Positions 22,944 through 34,938 of a stretch of DNA of 64,000 bases are shown here, piece after piece; position 1 is the first letter of the stretch, and each line of letters begins with the position of its first letter. The stretch spans positions 186,001-250,000 of the forward strand of contig BRON01000005.1 in NCBI GenBank assembly GCA_024345305.1, written 5' to 3'. This DNA is from Mrakia gelida (taxonomy: Eukaryota; Basidiomycota; Tremellomycetes; Cystofilobasidiales; Mrakiaceae). A program made the position numbers and the translations under genes. Below the pieces are notes generated by a model, which saw nothing but the letters and a program-made list of their open reading frames with translations, searched no databases and was not told the DNA's origin.

Positions 22944-24550
22944 ATGGACCCTCTCGCCTCCAAGGAAGACTCTGGACTCAGAGAAGGCAGCTCGGACGAT
23001 AATTGGGAGCTCAAACTCGTGAGCATCCCATCCTTCCCTTCTCTCGGACCTCCTCCGAGTCCTTTGCTCCTTCTTGCCTTCAAGCTCACCATCTCTCGTC
23101 TATTCCTTCACAGGTCTCGGTGGAAGATGCCACATCTCAGACTGAAAAGCCTACTCGTCCTGTCCCTGGTCAGTCGCTTCTCTTTCGAACTGCTGGAAGG
23201 ATAGCGGAGGAAAAGAAGCGAAGGGAAGGAACGTCCAGCTCGCCGTCTTGTTCAGCTCGCTGATTTCTCCTTCTTCCATCCCTCTTCTGCTGCTCTCCTC
23301 TGCCTTCCTGCTCACCTGCAGGCATCCCTCTCGAAGTCCTCGAACGAATCTTCAGATACGCCTTCCTTCGACGAACGGAGCTCACTCCCTCCTCGGATCC
23401 CTTCCATCTCGCGGGAACGACCCACCTCCTCCTCGTCTCCAAAGCCTTTCGTCTTCTCTGCCTCCCCTTCTTCTACCACTCGATCACCATCAGTCAACCC
23501 TCCCACTACGTCACCTTCTTCCATCCCACGCGAGGAATCTTCGTCCGCGGGGAGAAAGGCAAGAAGAGATGGGCTTTCGTTCGAGAGGTGAGCTCGCCTT
23601 CCTTCTCCCTCTCTCAAGATCGCCGCTTAATCTCCAGACGAACTCTGCTGATACGACCTCTCTTCCACTTATTGGACAGCTCTCCATCGTCATCGGAACT
23701 TCTCCTCCTCTCGTGACTCGACTCCGCCCCATCGTCTCCGAGGCCTTGTACTACCTCGTCGATCTCGTCATCCCTCGAGGACGACGCCTGGACGTCCTCT
23801 GCCTCTTGGATCGACAAGGACCCGTTCAGCAGATGAGGGAAGATCCGGCGGTGGAGAACCTCGTCGCTCTGGCTCTCGAGGACGAGTCCTGGCGAATGGC
23901 GTTCCGAGACCCCCTCCTGGAACAAGAGGAACTGACCGACGCGTCGAGCGAGGACATCGAGACCGAGGTGGATATCTTGTTGGAGGAGGACGTGATGGAG
24001 ATGCTCACGGAGGAGAGGGATCGCTTCGTCAGAGGTCGAGTTCTTCCCCACCTTCAGCCTCTCGAGGTCAAGGTCTCAACCGCTTCGTTAGAGTCCATCA
24101 GGATCTACCCTGCAAGTCTCTCTCACTCCTGCGCCGATCTGGTCCTCTACCGCTCCAACACCGACGCCCATCCCTCGCCTCCTCCCTCTCTCGACGAAGT
24201 CATCGAATGGATCGGAAAGGTCCAGTTCAAACATGGTCTCGCTCCTCGCGTCCGTCTCGTCGGCTTCCCTCCCGCTCGCCTCGCCGAGCTCGCGTCCTGG
24301 ATCGCTGAACTCGTCGCTGGAAGGTCTGGAACCGCAGCCAGTTCCCTGGGATCGTCGGAGCACACGAGGAAGAAGCTTCTCTCCTCGTCGAAGACGTTGA
24401 TTTGGGAAGACCAAGATGGAACGACGGTTTCGGTCGACTGCTCTGTGAGTCCTTCGTTCTCTCCTCTCCTCTGCTGCTCTGTGTGTCGAAGAGTCAAAGC
24501 TGACGCCGGCTATTTTTGAACTCTCGCAGAAAATCAACGACACCGCTTGA
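22944..24550 (+). CDS. F-box-like domain protein
   Basis: ATG at 22944 (MDPLASKEDSGLREGSSDD). Three short exons lead in phase to IPLEVLERIFRYAFL, the start of an F-box-like motif, followed by HLLLVSKAFRLLCLPFFYH, a classic fungal F-box continuation. The middle and C-terminal parts (LSIVIGTSPPLVTRLRPIVS, YYLVDLVIPRGRRLDVLCLL, VRGRVLPHLQPLEVKV, VRLVGFPPARLAELASWI) resemble the leucine-rich region of fungal F-box proteins but contain no clear LRR count. F-box proteins recruit substrates to SCF ubiquitin ligases through Skp1. The simplest end is KINDTA and TGA at 24548-24550. An alternative is that splicing skips this stop into exons up to 24860; the exon ending at 24860 has an intact frame (GTITLRALDGHDACLTSP) and is duplicated in the right inverted repeat. 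Confidence 0.6.
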
Positions 24551-24702
24551 CTCGACTCGAGGTTGGAAGGAAGGAGCTGGTCGGAGCAGCTTTGGGTGAG
24601 TCGCGTCGTTTTCGTCGCTCGTTCCTTCGCTTCCGTCCCTTCGGATGTTCAGGACCGACGCCCCCTTCCTTTCCTTTCCCTCTCAGACACCTCGCACGTT
24701 CG

Positions 24703-25200
24703 TCGAAGGAACAATCACCTTACGCGCTCTCGATGGACATGACGCTTGCTTGACCTCTCCCCGTTCTCGTTTCGTTTGGCAAGACGTCGACTTCCCTCCC
24801 TTCTCCTCGATCTCTCGAGCCATCGACTCTCCGAGCATCTGGGCGCACACCGCTGAATGAGAACGGACGTGCTTCTGATCGAGGGAAGAGCGAGCAAGAG
24901 CGAGCAAGCAGGCTTCAAGCGACGTCGTCGCGTCGACTCACTCTCCGTCTCATCCAGCTCTCTCACTCTCTCCGACCCTCGAGCAGACTGATTCTCCCTG
25001 CTTTTGTTGTAATACAAATTTTCATAAGACGAGTTTCGGGGCATAAGTAGATGTAGTCTGAGGCGAGGCTTGAGGCACAGCGAAGAGACGAAAAGAAAGC
25101 GCGACGCGCGTGCCCCTTCTCGCTTCAGATCTTGGTCAGAAGCTGGCGAACGGATGTGTTAAATACTAAAAGAAGCCCGAGTAACCAAGTGGCTCAAAGG
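24703..25200 (+). repeat. Left copy of a ~490-bp inverted repeat
   Basis: This 498-base segment matches the reverse complement of 41337-41824 almost base for base. The main difference is an extra run of about 10 bases (GAGCAAGAGC type) near 24895 in the left copy. Shared landmarks include the string around GGGGCATAAGTAG near 25040 and GATGTGTTAAAT near 25153. The left part overlaps a possible last exon of the F-box gene. The right end (25176-25200) is the 5' half of a tRNA-Leu-like sequence. Weaker homology continues to the left to about 24530, matching sequence beyond the right copy. An antisense open frame starting MPRNSSYENLYYNKS is conserved in both copies for about 50 residues and then diverges at the indel. 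Confidence 0.9.
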
Positions 25201-25235
25201 CTATACTTAAGTCGGGGAGGAGAAGGGAGAACAAG
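25176..25235 (+). pseudogene. tRNA-Leu-like fragment
   Basis: After the shared flank GATGTGTTAAAT, the sequence CCGAGTAACCAAGTGGC is a class II tRNA 5' half with D-loop, followed by an anticodon-loop-like CTTAAGT (TAA at positions 34-36). No variable arm, T arm or pairing acceptor strand follows, so it looks like a truncated relative of the tRNA-Leu at 36306. Confidence 0.4.
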
Positions 25236-25248
25236 CCTGCCTTTCCTC

Positions 25249-25400
25249 GCTTGAAGTGCTGGGTCGAAAGGGGCGAATCGATGTGTTAAATCTTGATCTC
25301 AGACTAGCCAAGCGGTAAGGGGCGATTTATGTAAGCAAGTGGATGACTGATGGCGAAGTCTTCAAATTTTCGAGCGGGCCGGAAGCGGTTCAGCTTTGCT
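25249..25400 (+). repeat. Second, diverged copy of the tRNA-associated repeat
   Basis: CTTGAAGTGCTGGGTCGAAA, then GATGTGTTAAAT at 25280-25291, then ACTAGCCAAGCGGTAAGG and AAGCAAGTGG follow the same order as 36233-36320. No intact T arm with GGTTCGA is present, so it is a degenerate tRNA-derived copy, not a working gene. Confidence 0.5.
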
Positions 25401-25540
25401 TGTTTCTCGCGAACCGAACTGCCAGCTCACTCGCTCTCCCCTTCTTTCCTCGACATCCAACCACCGCCACACCAGCCTCGCCAACTGCACCTTCTTCACC
25501 TTGATTACGACAGTTCTCGCACTCAAGCCTTCCCCCTGAT

Positions 25541-28500
25541 ATGGGATCCGTCAGAGAGCGAAACCTCGAGCCTCCTCCTCCCCTCGGAGCAAACCGAATC
25601 GAGTCGAGCTCAACTCCTCCCCTTCCTTCCTCCTTCGAGGGCTCGCCTGCAAAAGGACCCATGCTCTCCTTTATTACTTGGTCGATCACCTCTCTCCGTT
25701 CTGTCTATCCAGTACGAGGTCATCATCAAGACCTGAGATTCACGCTTTTCGTCATCCCTGTCAGCTCCTCCTCTTTCCTTCCTTCCTTCGCTTCCCAGCT
25801 TTCCTTCGAACTAATACGACGCCGTGCTTCTCTCTTCATCCTAAAGGTCGATTCACAAGATTCCCCTGGCGTCTTTCTCCTTAAACACTACCCGTCCAGT
25901 TTATGAGGAGTCAGCGACGGCCGAGGGTGTGATCGAACGTGACAAGGTGAGCCCTTGAGGCCTTCCTGCTTTCTTTCTTTCTTCCCTTCTCCCCTCTCGT
26001 GCCTCTTCTACATCGAGCACGTAAAGCGATGCTAAAGCTCAGGTCACCCTCTGTATCGACGACTGTTCAGAACACGGCTCCTCGAGTGTCCCCTGCTGGG
26101 TGAGATTGAAAAGCGACGACCCCCTTCGTCGATCCAGGAACGCGTCCTGGTTCCTGACCTCCTCTCTCCCTTCGTCTCAAAGGGTCCTTGCCTCTCCTGG
26201 GCAAACGAAGCATCTCCCTGAGCTTCTTTCTTTCCTTCAACTCTCACCAGCGAAATGTAAGTCTTCGTTCCGTTCTTGGACTCCCTCCCTTCACCTTCTC
26301 TGCCCTCCCCCGCCTCCCTTCCTCCTCTCGAACTCTCGATGAGCCCACCTCTCCTCGCGTAAAAAGTTCGAAGCTTACTCTCCTTCACTTCCTTCTTTTC
26401 TCCAGGTTCTTGTCTTCGTTGTCGTTTCTGTGGGAGCTTTTGTGCGTATCTCCTCCTCCGTCAACCCACTCGACTCCCTTCCCAGCTCGACCTGTTTAGT
26501 AGACCTACCTCGAAGACCTCATCTCTTCGATCCCCTTGCTCTCTTCCTCTTCGAGCTCACTCCACCCCCGTTTTACCTTCCCTCCCCTCCCCTCTCCCTA
26601 TTCCCACCTCCCTCCTTCCATCTTCGTCCTCCCTTCACTCGCCTCTCGACTCTCGTCTCCTGCCGTATACTCGGAACTCTCTCTCCCCGCCTTTCGTCCC
26701 CATCACAGGCTCACCATCATCTCGTCCCCCCTCTGGATATGGTTCAACTCGGACCTCGTCTTCCTCGTCCTCGCCCTCGCCGTCATCAGGCTCTCGCAAA
26801 ACGCGTGGTCTTACGCTACTTGGCAATCCTTGACCGCTTGCATCATCTTTCTGATGGATCTGGGACTGGAAAACCTTCTGTGAGTCCGAGGTATCAATTT
26901 TACTTCCGTGGAAGTCGAGCCGAGTCGAGGCTCGCTGTCTCGTCTCGTCGTCAAGTCTCGTCTCTTCGCCTTGTTTCTCAACTCGTTCAAAGATCAGACT
27001 TGACCAAACCGTTCCTCTCCAATCCAGATGCTGCTCCCTCGCTCTTACTACGTGAGTAAAACTCCGCGACGTTGCTTTCTCGCTCGGTTCAAGCAGGTCA
27101 ACCGAGAATGACGAGCTGCCGTCGAACAGAGCTGATCCTTCCCTCCTCTCCACTCTTGCCAGGCCGTTCATTCCCTTCTCTCTGTACTACTGGTGCGTAG
27201 CAAGGTTTACTTGAGCCAAGCTTCGTCTCCGCTCTATCGATCGAGGCTAACGACCTTCTTTCGCGCTGCGTCGTGCTCACAGCGTCTTCGAGATGGGCTT
27301 GCCTCAGTGAGCTTCACATCTCATGCTGCGTTCGAGACGGCTCTTCGGACTCGTTATCCTCGTCCCCATTATCCCTCCTGACCCTCGTTTTTTCCCTTCG
27401 TTCAGAATTCTCCTCGCTGGCCTCGTCTGTGAGTGCCGCGAAGACTGGAAGGTTCATGGCGAAGTTCAGGCGATGAGTCGACGCGACGCTGAACCCGTCT
27501 TCCTCTTCTCCATGGGTCTGTCTCGCAGACATCAGCGTCGAGATCCGTCCGAATGGTTTCATCGCTTCGCTGCGGCACTGTTCAAGGTACGTCAGAAGGA
27601 ACGAAGTCCCTCCCTGGGACAGCCGAGGGGAGTCGAAGAGGAAAGCTGACGAGAACCTTTTCTTCCAGCGTGGCTACCAGTCTTCGTAGCGTCTACCTCG
27701 CTCCAGACTCTCTCTTCTGTCGAGGTGAGTTGAACGCTCGACCATCCAGATAGATGGTGCTTCGACTTCCGAACGCTGACTTCTCGTTTTGACCCCTTCA
27801 CTCCCTTCACTCCCCTCTTCCTCGATGAGCAGATAACCAGCGATCGCCATGCTGGACTTGGTGCGAGGCTTCGTCAAGGCCTTTTCGATGTAAGTCTCAT
27901 TCGAGTGTTCGACTTTTGCGAGCCTTTGGCGAGAGGATCGAGAGGAGAGCTGACCCTCCTCGTTCGTTCTGCTACAGACATGTTCGTCGCGTCCTCCGTT
28001 CGGCTTTCAGTCTTTGGGGAGATCGTGCAGCTCACTCTCTTCCATTTCACCAGTACTCCGCATTCCAGGGATCCTCCACGACCGATTCGGAAGCTCTCAA
28101 AGCGTCAAGAGGAGCGTGAGAGGACACGCGTGAAGAAGCGAGACGAGCGGTTCGATCTTGCCTTGAGAAGAGGTCTGAACGGTTCTCGTAAGTTTCACTC
28201 TACAAACTCGATCATCCGAACCCTCGCGAAGATGCTAAAACACTCCTCTTGACCGCTCCTCCTTCAGTTGCTAGAGTTCGAGCGAAGAAGCGAGAGAGGA
28301 CCTGGCTTCAGTTCGTCAACCTGCACCCTCTCGACAACCCTCCTCCTTCTTTCTACGTCTTTTCTCTGGTCTTTGATGGTACGTAGTCCCCTCCTCTCCA
28401 CACCTCGTCTCGTCACCGATTTCGCCTCGAGTCAGGTTCGATCTCAGACTTGCGGTTCGGCGAGATCTTCGCTGAACTCGCGTTTCTCCCTGCTGTCTTT

Positions 28501-31500
28501 CGCCTCACAGTCCACAACACCATCTACCTCGACATCAGGCACTTCCTCGGTTCCTTGGACACAGACCTGATTGCCTTCTGCTGTAAGTGCAGCTTGCTTG
28601 CTGTCTCGATCTCATTTCTCGCGCTCACTGATCTTATCTCCTCCGTCTCTTCCTTCTTCGCGGCCCTGCTTCACAGACTACCTCGACCGAACCATCTCTC
28701 TTATCAACCCGAAGATCATCGATAACGGGGGCGCTCAGGTGCGTAAGATCTTACTCTGTGGAACGTGAAGAGACGAGAAGATGCGAAGCGAGGCGAGACT
28801 GACTCGAGTTGTGTTTCGTTTGCATTTACTCAGGTCGCTTCATCGGATCAATCTCTTTCCACTGCATCTTCTCCCACCGGAAACCATCCCAGCTCTTTCG
28901 CCAAATCTCTCGAGGAACTTCGACACCAACACGAGGGACTCATCTCCTCCCCTTCGACGAACGTGATGCTGTTGGTTCAGCTCGAGGAGCTTCAGAAGAA
29001 GGCCGATGCCTTGGATCACGAGGGAATCGAGGAACAACGAGCTCGACGCAGGGAGTTTGTGATCGAGCTCGAGGCTTCGTTGAGGAAATTGGAGGAGGAT
29101 GGGTGAGCTCGCTTGCTCGCCCTCGTTCTGCTCGTCGCGTGCGGATGCTGACCTTCTTCTCGTTCCTCTGGCAGATCGTCCGATGCTTCGACCCCTTCGG
29201 CCTCCCCTGGTTATTCGTCAGCATCTTCTTCAGCAGCATCGTCTCTCGAGTTCGTGGCATCAGCCTTCCCAGTCCCTCTTCCCTCTTCTCGATTCGAGCT
29301 GACTATCCGTTCCCTTCTCTCCTCTTCGTTTGCGATCCTCCAGCAGCAGCTCCGCCGACAAGTGCTCATCTCGAACGATCTGGATCGCTCTCCCCAACGC
29401 TCCTGGTATCGGTCTACAAGCCGGAGATGGCGACGATCTCGCTTCGATCTTCGGTCAGCTACAGGATCGTCTCTCCTGGACACTCTTGTCTTCATCGAGA
29501 CTTCAGACGATGTATCGACGAGTCCTGGTTTCAAGTCAGTCTCTGGAAGATCAAGGCGTGACTCACGGTAAGTCCATCTCCTCTCCTCGTCTCCTTCCCG
29601 AGACGAACTGTCTCGACGCGTCGAGAAGAATCGCGTCTCACCCTCCGCGTCGAACTGTCTTCTCCGTCACTTTGCTCGCGCAATGCTGACTTCTACCTTT
29701 ACTTCTTCACGTTCTTTAGGTACTCGCCTACAGCTCCTCGTTACTACCTCAGGAGGCGCTCCTTCTTCGTTCGAGTCGAACGACTCGAGCAGCTCTTCCG
29801 GTTCGTTGAGCCTTCCCCTCCTTCGTGCCTTCACTCGCTGACTCCCAATACTCTCTCTTTCTTCGACTTCGAACAGCTGAAGCCAGCAGCTCATCTCGAC
29901 AGCCTGTGAGTAGAACCGTCTCTTTGTTCGTAACCAAGAAGAACTGACGGTCGACTCGGCTCTTCTTCCCCTCTCGCTCTCGATGATTCAGGTCGCTTCA
30001 ACCTGCGCTGGATCTTCTCGCTACGAGGCTGGAGACGAGGACGAGAACGAGATCGATCACGTGGACGGAATCGAGAATCTTGGTCTGTCTGGGAGCGACG
30101 GAGATGTGAGTCGTCCATTTCTCTCGAGCGAAAGCAGACGAGAGCTGACCCACTCCTCCTTTCTCTCCAACTAGGACGACACCCTCGAGGAGGCTGAACG
30201 ACTTGCGCAACTGGACGAGGATGATCTGCAGGCTGAACTCGATCTACTCGATGAACTCCCCAGTACGTTCGACGACCTTCGCCTGACGTCCCCTGATCTC
30301 AACTCATCCCCGTTCTCGCTCTCCCTACAGAAGACGATGATGATGCCTACACCTTCGATCGTACGTCCAAATCCTCTCTTCTCCTCCTATGAACTCAACA
30401 TTCTGCGAGCCTTCGGCTAACGCGCTCTTCCTCCCTTTCTCGTCGCCAGACAAGCATGGAGATCCAGAGTTTCGAAAGCTCTCGACGGACAAGCTCGCCG
30501 CGATCTCCTCGAAGGTACGACCCCCCTCATTCGCTCTTGCTCTCTCAATGGAGATCCTGATCGCCCCCATCTCTTGGTTAACAGCACAAGAAGTTCATCG
30601 ACATCACGTCGCCTCGTCCCTCCTTCGTCCCTGCCGTCGACTGGGAAGGTCTGGCTGACCGCTTCATCGAGAGTGCGAGATCATATGAATCGTAAGTCCT
30701 TCGTCGACTGTCTCCTGGCGTGAAGATGGAGAAGCTCGAGACCGATCCACGTTCATCCCGCTCGTTTTCGACAGCGACATCGCCACCAAGACTTCCCTCA
30801 CGCTTCGAGCGTGGATGGCGGATCCCTCCTTCGACAAGGACTTCGCCGAGCTCCTGACGCTCGCCGTCTTCGAACCTATCCGAAATCTTCTCCTCCGAAT
30901 CCATCAAGGAGAGAAGTCCAGCTTCAAACGCGACATCCCGAGCTGGTCCCCTCGCCTCTCGACAAGCGAGGGGGCTCCTATCTACATCAAGGATCAGGAC
31001 GTTACGTCGGAGTAGGAGATGGGAAGGGAAGGACATCTACTCTCCACGCTATCGACAAGGAGAAGGTCTTGACGTTCGGAGGAAAGGCCATGCGAGACGT
31101 GGTCAGTCAGCGTCGCCTCTGTTCCAACCCCCCATCCCCCGAGCTGAACCTCCTCCGCTTCGTCCTTCTTTGATCGACTACAGCTCGATCGGGCTTTGAG
31201 GAAGTACCCTCGTTCTCTAGGTTCGCCGAGGCTCACTGGTCTCGCTGCTCGAGTGTTTGGAGATCACCTCGTTCGTCTCGTCTTCGTTCGGCTTCGTTCG
31301 GAGGTCTCTAAGGCTTGCACTGACTCCTCCCTCCCCTCACTCTTCCAGAACGAATTTGTTCGAGAGTATCTTCCTCTCGACAAGAGGTCTCACCACTACA
31401 TCCACGGCTTCGACAGATCTCTCCCCAACGTCTTCGTGCTCCTCGGGATCATCCCCAACGATCCTCGATTGAACGACCCCGTCCGACGCGATCTCTTCAA

Positions 31501-33744
31501 GATGCTGGTCGAGGACTTTCTTATTCACGCTCTCAACTCCCTCGATCCCAACATCGCCTCTTTCCGTCGTCATCAGTACCATTACGCTGGGATGAACCTT
31601 CGAGGTCAGTTATCTCGACGCGTCGCCTCCCGTCTCAAACTTCCGCTGATTTCGTTATCACTCCTTCCTCATTCTGCAGCCGACGTCAAGATTCCAGGAC
31701 ACAACCACCGGGGAGAGCTAGACGGATGGGGACGCTACCTTGATACGTCGAGCGAAGCTCAGCGGCCGAGAGGATTGGTGACGATCAAGAAGGTTCGAGA
31801 GGTTCGACGAAGTGAGTTCCATAGATTCTTTTTTCGCCCTATGTAGAGCGAGCGACACCATACTGATCGTCTCTCTCTGCGCTCTTTCTTCACAAGCCTA
31901 CGATCAACTCCATGCGGCCTGCGGAGGTTTCACGACTCGGTTTTGGAGGGCTTGGGAATCTTGTTCGTGCCTCGCCTTCTTCTGCTCTAGCTTTGGGAAA
32001 AGAAGCTCGTCCTGACCTCCCGTCAACATCTCGCAGATATCGACAACTTCTACACTTCGAGACCTCACAACCAAATCAGTCAGTCACAACGAATCTCTCC
32101 GTTTTTTGCGATCCTCGACTGACGGTCGATTTTCCTCTTTGTTTCAGTCGCCCAGACTCGCCGAATCGGTCCTCGTCCCTTCATGAAATCGAACACAGCT
32201 TTTATGCAGTGCGACACCCCTGAGGATCTCGAGGAGCTCAGAGTTCATCGACCTCCGATGTCGGAAGTGAGTAGACGCGTTGACACGACGGTGATTTTCG
32301 AAGAGCCCCTCGAGATCCTCGCTGACGATACCCTTCCTCGATATGTAGTACACCCAATCAATACTCAAGGAAGGCTTCCTCGTCTATCAGTCAACGAGCA
32401 ACTCCAAAGACTTGGCCGACCTGGTTGATGCTCGAGGATCGAGAGTACGTCGGCTCACTTCACTCTCCCTTGGTCCTCTCGCTCACTCATCTCCCTTACC
32501 CTCCACCTACTCCTCCAACTTATCAGCGCACGTTCGGTCGCCACCAGCCTCCCTCCGCCAGAGGCCTCGATCCCCAAACCGCCGTCAAGATCAGATCATT
32601 GACCGTCGTCTTCCATTCCAACATGTTCGACTGGTTCACCGCGTTCTCTCTGGACCCGGCCGACTTCGCTGAACCTCGCTACGACCCCAAGTCCGATCAA
32701 AACAAATCCGACAGATCGATGGTCGTACGGATCGTCCGAGATGGATCGGAGCCTGCTCTTCTTCTTCGATCTCGTGGAACGACTCGCTGGCATCGTCTCG
32801 TCGAGGGCGAGATCTACAACAGTTCGGCCAATCTGCTCACCGAGATCTTCAGGGATATCCGAACCAGCGATCTGCTTGATATCAGGACGACTGGAGGACC
32901 TTGGAACTGGGAAGAGGAGGTAAGCGTTCCATCTCCTCTTCCCTCTCCTCGTCCTTCTTCTTCGTCCTTCCTCTGGTCCTGACCAGCTTTTGTGGTTCCA
33001 GATCGACCATGTTCCATCCGCTTCGAGAGGGAGTTATCATCAGTACATCTCACGATCCAAATCCAACGACGACGACTTGAATGCGACGAACGACGACGAC
33101 CCGAATGCAAAGACGGACGCCTGGAATCCTGTCGACGTGCGTCTCCTTCTCGCTTTTGCTTGCTCGTTTTCTTGCTCGTCTCGATACTCTGCTGACTCTC
33201 AGAGTATCCCACTCTTCGTCAACCCCAGGACCCCAAGGGCAAGAAGCCTGATCGATCTCGAGCTGAGTCGAGCGTGAGTCGCGTCGTTTCCTTCCTTCGT
33301 CCTTGGAGCCTGCGCTGACCTTCCTCTTTCGCTTTTCTTCAGACTACTTCGGAACGTCCTGTGAGGATACATCTCCCTCACCTCCGAGTGATGCTCTTCC
33401 TCACTTCATTCTCGTTATCTCGCTATCAGGCGAAGAAGCTCAGGACGGCCGACTCCTCCATGGACTCCTCGGTATGTTCTCTGCGCTTCCTCGACTTGAC
33501 GCGTTTCCGACTCACATGAGCTCACACCTCTTTATCTCGCTTTCTCTTCTTCCAGGCGACCTCCTCTTCCAACTCGGACACCTCGACTGAATCGCCACTC
33601 GTCCTCCCTCCTCCCATCGCCCCCATCCCCGCTGCCGCTCCTTCCAACCCAGCCGCTCGACCATCTCGAAAGAAGTCTTGCCACAGCCTCAACTTCGATC
33701 CGACCAAGATGAAGTACTGCAGCAGCTGCAGAACCAGCTACTGA
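25541..33744 (+). CDS. Very long unrecognised multi-exon gene (start unresolved)
   Basis: From about 25.87 kb to TGA 33742-33744 a chain of more than 30 small exons can be joined with consistent phases, each with a GT donor, CTGAC branch and AG acceptor. Segments in order: EESATAEGVIERDK, NTAPRVSPAGVLASPGQ, LLSFLQLSPAKCSCLRCRFC (a Cys cluster, CxCxxCxxC), VEIRPNGFIASLRHCS, FVNLHPLDNPPPSFYVFSL, TIYLDIRHFLGSLDTDLIAF, LLVQLEELQKKADALDHEG (coiled coil), TIWIALPNAPGIGLQAGDG, acidic VDGIENLGLSGSDGDDD, VDWEGLADRFIESARSY, FVREYLPLDKRSHHYIHGF, LLGIIPNDPRLNDPVRRDLF, MKSNTAFMQCDTPEDLEEL, FHSNMFDWFTAFSLDPADF and a C-terminal CHSLNFDPTKMKYCSSCRTS with three Cys. One 1-nt frame break lies near 30996. I do not recognise the family; a domesticated or mobile-element-derived protein is possible but unproven. 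The 5' end (ATG 25541 is only one candidate) and some early exons are uncertain. Confidence 0.5.
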
Positions 33745-34326
33745 GGCGTTTCGGGTGAGCACGGCGATCTACTGTTCTTTCTTTCGACTGATTGTTGGGG
33801 CGTCGCGCCTCACCCTCCCTTTTCGTCTTCTTAGGCTGACTCCTCGTCTCCTCGTTTATTGATCGACTTTAGTTCATCGCTCCTCGTTATACCTGGCGTC
33901 AAGCCACCCGTTCTTCTCGTTCTTGGACTATCTCAAGGTCAGCTCGAGGACAAGTCGAGTCTCTTCTCGACTTCTTCCCTTCTCCTTTCCCTTTCCCTGA
34001 CTCTTTCGCTCCTTATCTTCAACGGGATTAAGTATACTCCTTCGCCTCTCAGACCTTTCTTCGCCTCGACATCGCCTCCCGAGCCAGGTTAGATCTTCTC
34101 CACACGTCGTCGGCTTGCTTCGGTTTCGGTTTCGGTTTCGTCTCAGCTTACTCTTCACTGACTCCTGCCGCGGTCACGATTTGGTCATTCAGGTCTCTTG
34201 TACTTCCTCTTCGTCTCGTCAAGCTTTACTACACTCTACCTTTTCGCTACCTCTGCAGTCTTCTTTTTTTCGCTCGCTCGCACTTTACCACTTCGTACTC
34301 GCCCTTAGTCCAAAGTCATGACCTTC

Positions 34327-34938
34327 TCAAGTTAAGCTCGAAGATTGGGAGGGAGAGATGGAGCGGAAGTACAAAGCATGGTAGGGCGACAGCGTATTCG
34401 ATTCGCCATGGAGGTGGGAGTGAAGGGAGCGCGAGAGGGCCTCGAGAGAAACCGCTTCCGGATCGAGACGCATGCGAACTCGACACGCGTTCAGTGCTAT
34501 CAATGCTGCTCTCAGTGATGGCTGACTTCTCCCTATCAATGCAAAATCAGCGATGTCTATCCCACCCCAGTCGCCCTCCATTCGAAGCTCGATCAGCCCA
34601 CCAACAACAATTGCGACGCGTCTCGTTTCGCTCGTGAAAGGACCTCTTTCGACTTTTCTTGAGACCGAGAGGAGCTGTGCTACGTTATGGGGTAAACAAC
34701 TTTCGCGATTCGAAGGGAGTTTGAGCTCTCGAAGGAAGGGAAAACAGCGGGCGACGTGTTCGAAAACTTCCAGCAGTCTTTCTCGACGCGTCAAGCTCTC
34801 GCGATCGACCTTCCCCTCCTTTCCCCGACCTCTTCGCCCTTTGTCGCTTGCCCCACGGTGCCGCCGCATATCAAGAAGATGCTGCCATATCGAAATGAAT
34901 GCTGCCAACAGGCAGACAGGCAGACGCGGCCGCCTCAA
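34327..34938 (-). CDS. Possible remnant of an F-box/LRR-like gene
   Basis: A 203-codon open frame contains LLEVFEHVARCFPFLRELKL, which looks like an F-box or LRR-type repeat (fungal F-box proteins often read FPxLRxLxL), followed by LLSVSRKVERGPF and ALNACRVRMRLDPEAVS. No start context, intron chain or upstream F-box was found. It may be a gene fragment or chance; an overlapping + strand ORF is equally long. Confidence 0.25.
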   Translation of the reverse strand: MRRPRLPVCLLAAFISIWQHLLDMRRHRGASDKGRRGRGKEGKVDRESLTRRERLLEVFEHVARCFPFLRELKLPSNRESCLPHNVAQLLSVSRKVERGPFTSETRRVAIVVGGLIELRMEGDWGGIDIADFALIGRSQPSLRAALIALNACRVRMRLDPEAVSLEALSRSLHSHLHGESNTLSPYHALYFRSISPSQSSSLT

